Assembly: GCA_017960905.1 (NCBI GenBank)
Contig: JAGCYH010000013.1
Span: 1-48,841 of the forward strand
Reading direction: 5' to 3'
Length of the DNA: 48,841 nucleotides
DNA from: Bacteroidales bacterium
GTDB lineage: Bacteria > Bacteroidota > Bacteroidia > Bacteroidales > Marinilabiliaceae
The position numbers and the translations under genes were made by a program. The notes beneath the pieces were generated by a model. That model did not search any database and was not told where the DNA came from. It worked only from the letters and a program-made list of their open reading frames with translations. This document shows, piece after piece, positions 42,601 to 48,841 of the stretch (positions are counted from its first letter, which is position 1; each line of letters opens with the position of its first letter).

Positions 42601-42670
42601 TCGATGTCTGCGATGAGATATCCTGACATATCAGTGCAGACAAGAAACTGATTATTAATATTTTATTCAT
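39650..42670 (-). CDS. Large exported TPR protein
   Basis: Protein of 1006 aa with a short signal peptide (ILIISFLSALICQDISSQ). It is almost wholly TPR repeats, for example YYLIDGKINNALTWFTKA, YYVGEYDDAAQNLSKV, YNNGEYDNSLAFYKRVVNE and YLKGDFDQAQSAFERY. Such a periplasmic solenoid probably holds or delivers an envelope partner, most likely the barrel protein encoded next. No enzyme domain is seen. It contains four perfect intragenic inverted repeats with arms of 11-12 bp. Confidence 0.88.
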   Translation of the reverse strand: MNKILIISFLSALICQDISSQTSMAYDAATTEYNNAMQLYEAGMYGSARTAFGNFIAKWGDSQSVLTEESKYFQAVSAKNLRNADAVALMKDFADRCATSVHRHEIFYHLGDYYLIDGKINNALTWFTKANADLVGNDLRSDLIFKTGYCYFMRGKHTRALAQFDQLRGNTGKYASAVKYYRAHVDYEKGNLDEAVKVFLELEKDEGFSSVAPYYIAHIFYLQGHYPEAIRYAEPLAQGDNKKAVDMVRIVADSRFMIGEYNKAIESYNDLIHRTKKVSRADYYHLGMCKYYVGEYDDAAQNLSKVTNERDELTQNAYYHLANCYIKLDDKKRARTAFDAASKYEFDKAIREDAHFNKLKLAYELSFSPFDEIITQFVEFIDTYPNSDKVDEAYDYIGKAFVTTKNYKKALATMEKIQHKNLNVYTALQRLSFYRGLELYTDTKFADAIEFFDYSLKYGDYDAKLKARANYWKAESLYRMGKISEAEKLYSSFIKQMSASELDEFTTCHYNLGYTKFNQKKYDEAFNWFLKYVSLNVDNKRFKSDAYNRLGDCMYVQRNFKPAVEYYDKAIATSSEVGDYSMLQKGICLGLQKDNRAKITQLQSLIEKYPKSPYCDNAYYEIARAYVALDQLKDAIYNFKVVKERYPKGSLAPKAMLQLGLLYYNNGEYDNSLAFYKRVVNEYPATPDAIDALAGLKNVYMERGDFDGFMAYTSTLGSFAKVELHERDSLMFTSAERLYLKGDFDQAQSAFERYMSAFADGRFATGACFYLGECNYMKDNIDKAIEMYTYVAEKPRSIYTEDALLRGGELLFKTEKYSAAAEMFTRLEQEAEASANKTEAIIGQMRCAQRLGDSDLCIQGADKVIQMPEATPEILREAKYLKAKSLIQSQRAVEATPLLRELAENTKSVEGAEAKYLLAQMYFDNNDLAKAEKEVFNYAENGTPHQYWLARSFILLADVYHAQGDDFQAQQYLETLRESYTGTDDISSMIDKRFSQWKLNNAANAE
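40743..40764. repeat. Intragenic palindrome in TPR gene (1)
   Basis: A perfect 22-bp palindrome, arms TTTACAACTTT and AAAGTTGTAAA. Confidence 0.95.
41009..41034. repeat. Intragenic inverted repeat in TPR gene (2)
   Basis: CATACAATCGCC, CA, GGCGATTGTATG: perfect 12-bp arms. Confidence 0.95.
42056..42079. repeat. Intragenic inverted repeat in TPR gene (3)
   Basis: GTCTTTCTCGA, GT, TCGAGAAAGAC: perfect 11-bp arms. Confidence 0.95.
42495..42519. repeat. Intragenic inverted repeat in TPR gene (4)
   Basis: CATTTGGCAAT, GAA, ATTGCCAAATG: perfect 11-bp arms. Confidence 0.95.
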
Positions 42671-42812
42671 CTAAGCGTATTGTGCAAATAGAGGCGTAAA
42701 AATAACAAAAAATTCTGAATTATAAAAAATAAAATCGGTATGTGAGCTCAATATTTTTATTGTATTGGATGAAAAACCACCCGTAAATGCTAACTGTTTT
42801 ATTTTCAGTTGT

Positions 42813-45662
42813 TTACTCGACTTCTTTAGGCGCTTTGCGATATTGCGACGGCGTCATTTGAGTATATTGTTTGAAAACGCGCGTGAAGTGACTCGAGTCG
42901 GCGAAACCGCAAATGTCGGCAATGTCGGCAATGGGCTTGTCGGTGAGGGCCAGCTCGCGTTTCGACTTTTCGATGCGTATTTGCATGGCGTAGTTGGCTG
43001 TGCTAAAGCCCGTTAGGGCTTTAGTCTTACGGTTGAGCTGCGACACGCTCATGCACATTCGCTGCGCCAGTTGGTCGGCGCCGAAGTCGTGGTTGGGCAG
43101 CTGTGCGTAGATGATGTCGGTTATCTTGTTCACGAACTCGGCGTCGAGGGCTGTGGCCGACGCAGTGTCGAGGTCGATAGGCTCTTTGTCGGTGAAGAGT
43201 GGGCTTGAGAATTTGCTGCGCAGCGATTTACGCTGCGCAATGAGCGATGCCACACGCACTTGTAGTTCTTCGGTGTTGAACGGTTTCACGATGAATGCGT
43301 CGGCGCCGGCTTCGTAGCATTTGATGCGCTCTTCGTCGGTGCATTTGGCCGTTACGACAATTATCGGAATGTGGCTTAGCGAGCCCGTGCCGCGTATAGT
43401 GCGGCACAATTCGAGGCCGTCAACTTCGGGCATCATAAGGTCGGTGATAATCAGGTCGGGCATGAGCTCCTTGGCCTTTTCGATACCTTCGGCACCGTTC
43501 TCGGCTATCGACGTATTGTACTGTGTCTTAAGCACATCGCTAATGTACGAGGCTATTTCGGTGTTGTCGTCGACAACAAGCACAAGCGGCATCGATTTGT
43601 CGTCGGTTTGTATGTCGGTCAAATCGCCTTCGGCGATTTGCTTCTCTGTATCGGTCTGATTGTCAACGTTTTCGTCTTCTTTGTCGGTTACGTCTTTCGA
43701 TTCCCAGCGTTTCAGTCCCGTTCGGTTCTGATGGCGTTTGAGCACAGTGACGAACGTGGTTCCTTGTCCCTCTTTGCTTTCGACGGTAATAGTGCCATTG
43801 ACTTTCTCAACGAGTTGTTTCACAAGTGGCAGTCCGATGCCGCTGCCGCCTTTGCCTTCGCTGTTCGACGCCTGGTAGAAGAGTTCGAAGATGTGCTTTA
43901 TGTCGGCTTCGTTCATGCCCACGCCAGTATCGCTGACGCGCAGTGTTACGGTGTCGTTGTCGGCCGATACCCTTACGGTTATCGTTCCGCCTTTCGGCGT
44001 GTATTTCAGCGCATTAGAAATCAGATTTGTAACAATTTTGATGATGTACGACGGCACGAAGTCGGCTTCGATATTGGTTTGCTCCGATTCGAACAGAAGC
44101 GTCAGAACCTTCTGACGCGCATATACTTTGTAGTTGTCGACTATCATGCGAATCTGCGCGGCAATGTTGCCCACGTGCCAGTCGGGCTCTTCTATTTCTG
44201 AGCTAATCTTCGAAATATCAAGCAGTTGGTTAATCAGTTCGAGCAGATTATGACCTTGACGGCTGATGGTGTTGAGCGTGTCGGTGGTCTGCTTCGTGTC
44301 CGATTGCGACTTGAGTTTGTCGGTAAGACCCAGAATTATCGTGAGCGGTGTACGGAATTCGTGTGTGATATTAGTGAAGAAACTGTTGCGTGCTTGCTCC
44401 ATTTTTATCAGCGCACGCTCACTTTTCTTTCTGATTTTCAGTGCGTTCCACATTGAGTATATTGCGGTAGCGAAGAATAGTGCCATCACGCACGAAAGCA
44501 CCAGAATGAGCGTCTTCGTGTTGGTCTCTTCGGTGAGCGACTTGCTTATTTCCGAAATCTGCTGCGAGCTCTTTGCCTGTTCGTATTTCACACGCGTATT
44601 TATCAGATTACTAACACTTTCGTTGTTGTTGATGCTGTCGGAATAGGCGCACGACAAGCGGAATTCGTTGAGCGCGCGTTTGTAGTCGCCGTTTTTCTCA
44701 TACATCTGGTAATAAAGCTTGTGCACTACAGCCAGATAGTCCCACGACTTGGTGTGGCGGGCGATGTCGAGAGCCGAGTGCAGCAGCACTCGGGTATGTT
44801 CGAAGTCATTGAGCACGTAGTATGCGTTGGCCAGAGCCAGACAGGCTTCGAGCCAGTGCCAGTGGTCGGTCGAGTTGTTCATTATGCCCAGCGCCTCCTT
44901 GTAGTTGGCAATGGCGTCCTGCATTTCGTTGTTTTTTTCCGATAAATGGCCTAAGTGTATGTAACATAGCGCTCTGCCGAGGTCAGAGTGGGCCGCTTCG
45001 TTGTATGCGAGCGAACTCTCGTAGTACACTTTTGCCGAATCGAGCATGTCGCGTTTTTCAAAAATAGAACCGATGTTGGCGTAGTTGATGGCCTGTCCGA
45101 GGTCGCTGTCGAGCATTTGCTCACCGCGCAGAGCAACGCGGAATACCGAGTCGGCAACTTGTAAGTTGCCGAGTGTTAGGTAGATATTGCCAATGCCGTT
45201 GAGCGTTTTAACCTTGTTTTTTATGGACGACGGCGACCTACGGTCGCTGTAGCAGTCGCACAGCGTGAGGGCGGCGAAGTGGTAGGCCGACGCCTCGTCG
45301 AGAATGCCCAAGCGGCGGTAGTTGGTGGCTATGTCGTTGTTACACTGAATCATTTCCACAGTGTCGGCAATGGCTTCGGCGACAACGAGGGCCATTTTGT
45401 GATATTTGAGCGCCTCGGTAAACTCGGCGTTCTCACGACTCGCGCGTCCCATGGCGCTGTACGACAGCAGCACGCCAAGATAGTCGCTCTCTTTGCTGAA
45501 CTCTATGGAAAGATGCAGGATTGAATCGATATCGTGATGACAATTCTTCAAAAGCAGATTAATCTGCTTTCGATGTTCATTCGTTTCGTCGCTGTCGGCT
45601 TTTCTTGAGCACGACGAAGCTAACAAAAGCGTTAATAATAAGACACTTAAAAAGATTCTCAT
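42813..45662 (-). CDS. Hybrid two-component system protein (TPR sensor, kinase, receiver, AraC HTH)
   Basis: One-protein signalling system of 949 aa. I chose ATG 45662; the longer reading would start with TTG. A lipobox-like LLASSC is followed by TPR repeats (about 40-370), one TM (384-404), HisKA with His434 (NITHEFRTP), an ATPase domain (NLISNALKYT, DTGVGM, GSGIGLPL), a receiver with Asp741 (TDLMMPEVDG) and a C-terminal AraC helix-turn-helix (IADICGFADSSHFTRVFKQY). Usual Bacteroidota HTCS use a Reg_prop/Y_Y_Y propeller as the sensor; here it is TPR. The signal is unknown. The next gene downstream, the TPR-OMP-trkH operon, begins 142 nt away. Confidence 0.93.
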   Translation of the reverse strand: MRIFLSVLLLTLLLASSCSRKADSDETNEHRKQINLLLKNCHHDIDSILHLSIEFSKESDYLGVLLSYSAMGRASRENAEFTEALKYHKMALVVAEAIADTVEMIQCNNDIATNYRRLGILDEASAYHFAALTLCDCYSDRRSPSSIKNKVKTLNGIGNIYLTLGNLQVADSVFRVALRGEQMLDSDLGQAINYANIGSIFEKRDMLDSAKVYYESSLAYNEAAHSDLGRALCYIHLGHLSEKNNEMQDAIANYKEALGIMNNSTDHWHWLEACLALANAYYVLNDFEHTRVLLHSALDIARHTKSWDYLAVVHKLYYQMYEKNGDYKRALNEFRLSCAYSDSINNNESVSNLINTRVKYEQAKSSQQISEISKSLTEETNTKTLILVLSCVMALFFATAIYSMWNALKIRKKSERALIKMEQARNSFFTNITHEFRTPLTIILGLTDKLKSQSDTKQTTDTLNTISRQGHNLLELINQLLDISKISSEIEEPDWHVGNIAAQIRMIVDNYKVYARQKVLTLLFESEQTNIEADFVPSYIIKIVTNLISNALKYTPKGGTITVRVSADNDTVTLRVSDTGVGMNEADIKHIFELFYQASNSEGKGGSGIGLPLVKQLVEKVNGTITVESKEGQGTTFVTVLKRHQNRTGLKRWESKDVTDKEDENVDNQTDTEKQIAEGDLTDIQTDDKSMPLVLVVDDNTEIASYISDVLKTQYNTSIAENGAEGIEKAKELMPDLIITDLMMPEVDGLELCRTIRGTGSLSHIPIIVVTAKCTDEERIKCYEAGADAFIVKPFNTEELQVRVASLIAQRKSLRSKFSSPLFTDKEPIDLDTASATALDAEFVNKITDIIYAQLPNHDFGADQLAQRMCMSVSQLNRKTKALTGFSTANYAMQIRIEKSKRELALTDKPIADIADICGFADSSHFTRVFKQYTQMTPSQYRKAPKEVE

Positions 45663-45685
45663 TATATTGCCAAACAATTACGATG

Positions 45686-45693
45686 CGAAGATA
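45686..45693 (-). promoter_or_regulatory. Candidate -7 box of the hybrid regulator
   Basis: TATCTTCG on the minus strand (45693-45686) has one mismatch to TAnnTTTG, with no clear -33 partner. It lies 24 nt from the start codon. Confidence 0.3.
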
Positions 45694-45741
45694 AGCATTT
45701 AATATAGCAATGTTCAGTTTTTTGCGGACTTTTTTGACCGA

Positions 45742-45783
45742 AAGGTCAAAAAAAAGGCTGTCCGGATAAATCCAGACAGCCTT
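45742..45783 (-). terminator. Terminator of galM-like gene
   Basis: AAAGGCTGTC (45752-45761) pairs with GACAGCCTTT (45774-45783); on the minus strand a run of 8 T follows. A second short hairpin TTTTTTGACC/GGTCAAAAAA with a GAAA loop comes right after it. Confidence 0.85.
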
Positions 45784-45804
45784 TGACGTATTTTTTACAG
45801 AGAA

Positions 45805-46983
45805 TTATTTCTCAACAGAGAATTTGTAGATGCAAACGCTGTTGTAAGTCTCGCCCGGACGGAGAACTGTCGAAGGGAAGTTGTCGTGGTTGGGCGAGTC
45901 GGGGAAGTGCTGAGTCTCGAGGCAGAGTGCCGAGCGGCGCGGATAAGTCTTGCCGCTGATGCCTTTCTGTGTGTTGTTGAGGAAGTTGCCAGCGTAGAAC
46001 TGCACGCCCGGTTCGTTAGAGATAACCGTCATCACGCGGCCCGAAGCAGGGTGTTTCACAACAGCAATCTCGCGCAAGCCGTTTTCGTCGGCTTCGCCCG
46101 AGATGACGTAGTTGTGGTCGTAGCCACCGCCGAGTTTAATCTGCTCGTGGTTGGCGTCGATGCTGTCGCCGATGGCGCGTGGTGTGTTGAAGTCGAACGC
46201 AGTGCCTGCGACGGGCATCAGTTCGCCTGTCGGAATAAGCAATTCGTCAACCGGAGTGATGTTGTCGGCGTTGATCTTGAGCACGTGGTCGTAGATGGTC
46301 TCAGCGCCTTCGCCAGCAAGGTTGAAGAACGAGTGGTTGGTCAGGTTGACAACGGTAGGTTTGTCGGTTGTGGCCTCGTAGGTGATTTTGATGCTGTTGT
46401 CGTCTTCAAGCGAGTAAACGAGCTTGACATTGAGGTTTCCGGGGAAGCCCATTTCGCCGTCGGGCGAAAGATATGTGAACTCAATAGCCGAGTCGGAAAT
46501 CTGATTAGCGTCGAACATCACAGCAAAGTAACCGAGGTGGCCGCCGTGAAGCGTTTTAACGCCGGCTTCGTTGAGATCTGTCTGATACTCAACACCATCG
46601 ATGGTGAATTTGCCACCGGCGATACGGTTGCCGTAGCGACCGATAGTAGCGCCGAAGAAAGGCTCGCCAACGCCCGGTGTGCCGTTTTTGCAAGCTGCAT
46701 ATTCGGCAGCTGTCGGATAGCCCAGAACTACATCGGCAAAATTGCCGTCTTTGTCTGGCGCATAGAGAGTTACGAGTTTAGCGCCTTGGTTGGTAACTTG
46801 CGCTACCATGCCGTTTTTGTTTTTCAATGTAAAGAGTTTCACGTCTTTACCATCGACTTGAGCAGTTCCGAATTGTTCGGCTGTCAGGCCAATCTGCTGC
46901 GTTGCTTCTGTCGTTTCGGCTTTTTTTGAGCACGATGCGAAAAACAAAGCAACAATCATCGAACTAAAAAGTACTTTTTTCAT
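45805..46983 (-). CDS. galM: Aldose 1-epimerase lipoprotein (GalM family)
   Basis: Mutarotase interconverting alpha and beta anomers of aldoses. It is 392 aa with an N-terminal lipobox (FFASC), so it is placed in the envelope, acting on sugars as they are released. Active-site residues are seen in TLHGG (His), NLTNHSFFNLAG (His) and ALCLETQHFPDSPNH (Glu356, the base). GYDHNYV is also typical. It follows the araA-kinase unit but is cut off from it by a strong terminator (47093) and has its own candidate promoter. Confidence 0.92.
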   Translation of the reverse strand: MKKVLFSSMIVALFFASCSKKAETTEATQQIGLTAEQFGTAQVDGKDVKLFTLKNKNGMVAQVTNQGAKLVTLYAPDKDGNFADVVLGYPTAAEYAACKNGTPGVGEPFFGATIGRYGNRIAGGKFTIDGVEYQTDLNEAGVKTLHGGHLGYFAVMFDANQISDSAIEFTYLSPDGEMGFPGNLNVKLVYSLEDDNSIKITYEATTDKPTVVNLTNHSFFNLAGEGAETIYDHVLKINADNITPVDELLIPTGELMPVAGTAFDFNTPRAIGDSIDANHEQIKLGGGYDHNYVISGEADENGLREIAVVKHPASGRVMTVISNEPGVQFYAGNFLNNTQKGISGKTYPRRSALCLETQHFPDSPNHDNFPSTVLRPGETYNSVCIYKFSVEK

Positions 46984-47052
46984 TTTAATTTTAGAATTTA
47001 TTGTAAATTATTGTTTTTTAGTGTTTTAATAATTTCTGTATCTTTTTTTTCG

Positions 47053-47060
47053 CAAATATA
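47053..47060 (-). promoter_or_regulatory. Candidate -7 box of galM-like gene
   Basis: TATATTTG on the minus strand (47060-47053) matches TAnnTTTG; the leader would be about 65 nt and AT-rich. No TTG is found at the expected distance. Confidence 0.45.
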
Positions 47061-47092
47061 TCTTTTTTTTCTTTAAATAGTTTTTTTTCAGA

Positions 47093-47126
47093 AAAAAAAG
47101 CGACGGAATTTTCCGTCGCTTTTTTT
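47093..47126 (-). terminator. Terminator of the araA-kinase unit
   Basis: Perfect 16-bp arms (47093-47108 with 47111-47126; core GCGACGGAA) bordered by A and T runs, 22 nt after the kinase stop. Confidence 0.9.
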
Positions 47127-47147
47127 ATTACTGAAAAAGAATCACTG

Positions 47148-48740
47148 TTACTTCTTCGCTTCAACAGCGGCTTTCTCAATAGCCAGGCCGGCTTTGTAGT
47201 TCTCGATGTAGCGGTTGAAACCTGCAACATCTTCGGCGGTCGGGGCAATCTCAACGCCAGTGTTTCCTGCAAAAACTTTTGCATCGAGCCAATCGGCCAA
47301 AGTTTGCTTTTGAGCATTGTTAACCAAGTATGAAGCCAACAGTGCGATACCCCAAGCACCACCTTCGCCGGCAGTTTCCATTACCGAGATTGGTGAGTTG
47401 ATGGCTGCGGCAAGCACACGCTGCCCAACGCCTTTGGTCTTGAACAAACCACCGTGTCCAGTGATTCGGTCAACTTTCACGTTCTCTTGCTTGAACAGGA
47501 TGTCGTTGCCGAGTTTGAGCACGCCAACCGAGCCGTAAAGGTGCGCGCGCATAAAGTTGGCAAGCGTGAACTTGTCGTTAGCCGAGCGCACAAACAGAGG
47601 CCGTCCTTCGGCAAGGCCAGTAACAGGCTCACCCGAAATGTAGTTGTACGAGAGCAGTCCGCCACAGTCGGCATCGCCAGTGAGGGCGTTGTTGTAGAGT
47701 TTGCCAAAGAGTTCGTTCATATCAACTTTCATACCCATCAACTCTTCGAACTCACGGAAGATTCCAACCCAGGCGTTCAGGTCGCTCGTGCAGTTGTTGC
47801 AGTGAACCATTGCCACCAGGCTGCCATCGGGTGTTGTCACCATATCAATCATCTCGTAAGGTTTCGAGAGTTCTTTCTCGAGCACAATCATCGAGAACGA
47901 TGATGTTCCTGCCGAGACGTTGCCCGTACGCTGCTTAACAGCGTTGGTGGCCACCATTCCAGTTCCAGCGTCGCCTTCAGGCGGACAAAGTGGAATGCCT
48001 GCTTTCAGGTGTCCCGATGGGTCGAGACGTTTGGCACCTTCGGCGGTGAGTTTTCCAGCATCGGCACCTGCGTTAAGCGATTTTGGCAGAATGTCGAGCA
48101 ACTTCCAACCCAACTTCTTTGGCGCAATTAGTTTGTCGAACTTCTCAACCATTGCGGCGTCGTAGGTCTTGGTTTTCGGGTCGACAGGAATCATTCCCGA
48201 CGCATCGCCCACGCCAAGAACCTTCTCGCCAGTGAGTTGCCAGTGAATGTAACCTGCCAGCGTGGTCAGAAAATCGATGTCGGCCACGTGCTTGTCGCCA
48301 TTCAGAATGCACTGATAAAGGTGCGAAATCGACCAGCGAAGCGGAATGTTGTAGTTGAATAACTTCGACAGTTCGGCAGCCGCCTGACCAGTATTGGTGT
48401 TGCGCCAAGTGCGGAACGGCACCAGAATCTGCTGCTTGCTGTCGAAAGCCATATAGCCGTGCATCATTGCACTGATGCCGATGGCCGCAAGGTTCTCAAT
48501 TTCAACGCCATATTGTTTTTTAACGTCGGCGCGAAGGTTGGCGTAGCAATCCTGCAAACCGCCCCAAATGGCGTCGATGCTGTATGTCCACAAGCCGTCG
48601 ACGAGTTGGTTTTCCCACTCGTGCGAGCCCTGCGCGATAGGTTTGTTGTCGCCGTCAATCAAGACAGCCTTTATGCGGGTTGAGCCAAACTCTATACCAA
48701 GAATGGCTTTTCCTGTCTCAATTATCTGTTTTGAGGTCAT
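47148..48740 (-). CDS. FGGY-family carbohydrate kinase, probable L-ribulokinase
   Basis: Sugar kinase of 530 aa. The N-terminal phosphate motif is [15 protein letters not shown] (Glu where many FGGY kinases have Asp), followed by [22 protein letters not shown] (catalytic Asp region), [20 protein letters not shown] and a C-terminal ATP-site region [17 protein letters not shown] and [10 protein letters not shown]. By sequence it looks like the xylulokinase-type branch, but it starts 1 nt after the end of araA, so L-ribulose is the likely substrate, as for the kinase of the Bacteroides arabinose cluster. The specificity is inference from context. Confidence 0.88.
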   Translation of the reverse strand: MTSKQIIETGKAILGIEFGSTRIKAVLIDGDNKPIAQGSHEWENQLVDGLWTYSIDAIWGGLQDCYANLRADVKKQYGVEIENLAAIGISAMMHGYMAFDSKQQILVPFRTWRNTNTGQAAAELSKLFNYNIPLRWSISHLYQCILNGDKHVADIDFLTTLAGYIHWQLTGEKVLGVGDASGMIPVDPKTKTYDAAMVEKFDKLIAPKKLGWKLLDILPKSLNAGADAGKLTAEGAKRLDPSGHLKAGIPLCPPEGDAGTGMVATNAVKQRTGNVSAGTSSFSMIVLEKELSKPYEMIDMVTTPDGSLVAMVHCNNCTSDLNAWVGIFREFEELMGMKVDMNELFGKLYNNALTGDADCGGLLSYNYISGEPVTGLAEGRPLFVRSANDKFTLANFMRAHLYGSVGVLKLGNDILFKQENVKVDRITGHGGLFKTKGVGQRVLAAAINSPISVMETAGEGGAWGIALLASYLVNNAQKQTLADWLDAKVFAGNTGVEIAPTAEDVAGFNRYIENYKAGLAIEKAAVEAKK

Positions 48741-48741
48741 T

Positions 48742-48841
48742 TTATTTCAGTGCTTTGTTAATCATATAGTACACTTCGTTGTTGCGCAGGGTCTGCTTGA
48801 AGTCGCCGAGATTGGTGTTTTTGTTGATGCGGACATACTCA
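48742..48841 (-). CDS. araA: L-arabinose isomerase, C-terminal fragment
   Basis: The last 33 codons of a gene entering from outside the window. The end reads [21 protein letters not shown] then MINKALK; FK..LR.NEVYY is the closing motif of AraA. AraA converts L-arabinose to L-ribulose. The stop is at 48744-48742, 1 nt before the kinase ATG, so the two are cotranscribed. The call rests on a short fragment. Confidence 0.65.
   Translation of the reverse strand, partial: EYVRINKNTNLGDFKQTLRNNEVYYMINKALK

Noticed and set aside
45886..46929. Plus-strand open frame of 347 codons opposite galM
   Set aside because: A shadow of a well-conserved mutarotase gene.

Overview
The window looks like chromosomal DNA of a Bacteroidales bacterium (phylum Bacteroidota), probably a fibre-degrading gut or rumen type. 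Evidence: promoters of the Bacteroidota type (TTG, 19-20 nt, TAnnTTTG); a hybrid two-component system protein ending in an AraC domain; DUF4290 directly before murA; a murA with Asp in place of the usual active-site Cys; a GH10 xylanase carrying an inserted carbohydrate-binding module; many signal peptides ending in AQ. Genus cannot be assigned from sequence alone.

Layout. 1-1800: 3' part of a GH31 alpha-xylosidase-like gene with an apparent one-base frameshift. 1883-2135: promoter, tRNA-Gly(GCC), tRNA-Leu(GAG) and a terminator. 2199-2978: an SDR oxidoreductase. 10883 down to 2999 (minus strand): a compact operon der - RDD membrane protein - uvrA - degenerate alkaline-phosphatase-like protein - PagL-like lipid A deacylase - AlaX editing protein, with a good promoter before der. 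10940-11055: repeat-rich intergenic DNA. 11139-16185 (plus): a two-domain formylglycine-generating-enzyme-like protein, a LysM esterase and the GH10 xylanase lipoprotein. 16314-29254 (plus): one long, tightly packed run, uvrD - transglutaminase lipoprotein - DUF4290 - murA - PD40 protein - DEDDh exonuclease - FAH-family protein - very large sensor kinase - SGNH hydrolase, closed by a terminator. 29305-36080: HTH-Fic protein, era, DUF2059-like protein, GlsB/YeaQ-type membrane protein, a DUF4143-type ATPase with three identical operator-like palindromes, and dnaK. 36293-42670 (minus): a TPR protein, outer-membrane barrel and trkH operon. 42813-45662: the hybrid two-component regulator. 45805-48841 (minus): galM-like lipoprotein, FGGY kinase and the 3' end of araA, an arabinose catabolic set.

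How the genes fit together: the plus-strand glycan genes and the arabinose genes suggest use of arabinoxylan or xyloglucan; the two long operons mix DNA repair (uvrA, uvrD, exonuclease), translation GTPases (der, era) and envelope building (murA, PagL, TPR/OMP pair).

The most unusual signal is not a gene. Coding sequence across most of the window is full of short, perfect inverted repeats (arms 9-12 bp, loops 0-6 nt). I located about 45 by eye, where roughly one is expected by chance. One overlaps the lost metal site of the phosphatase-like protein. I know of no description of such a pattern and treat it as the main lead.
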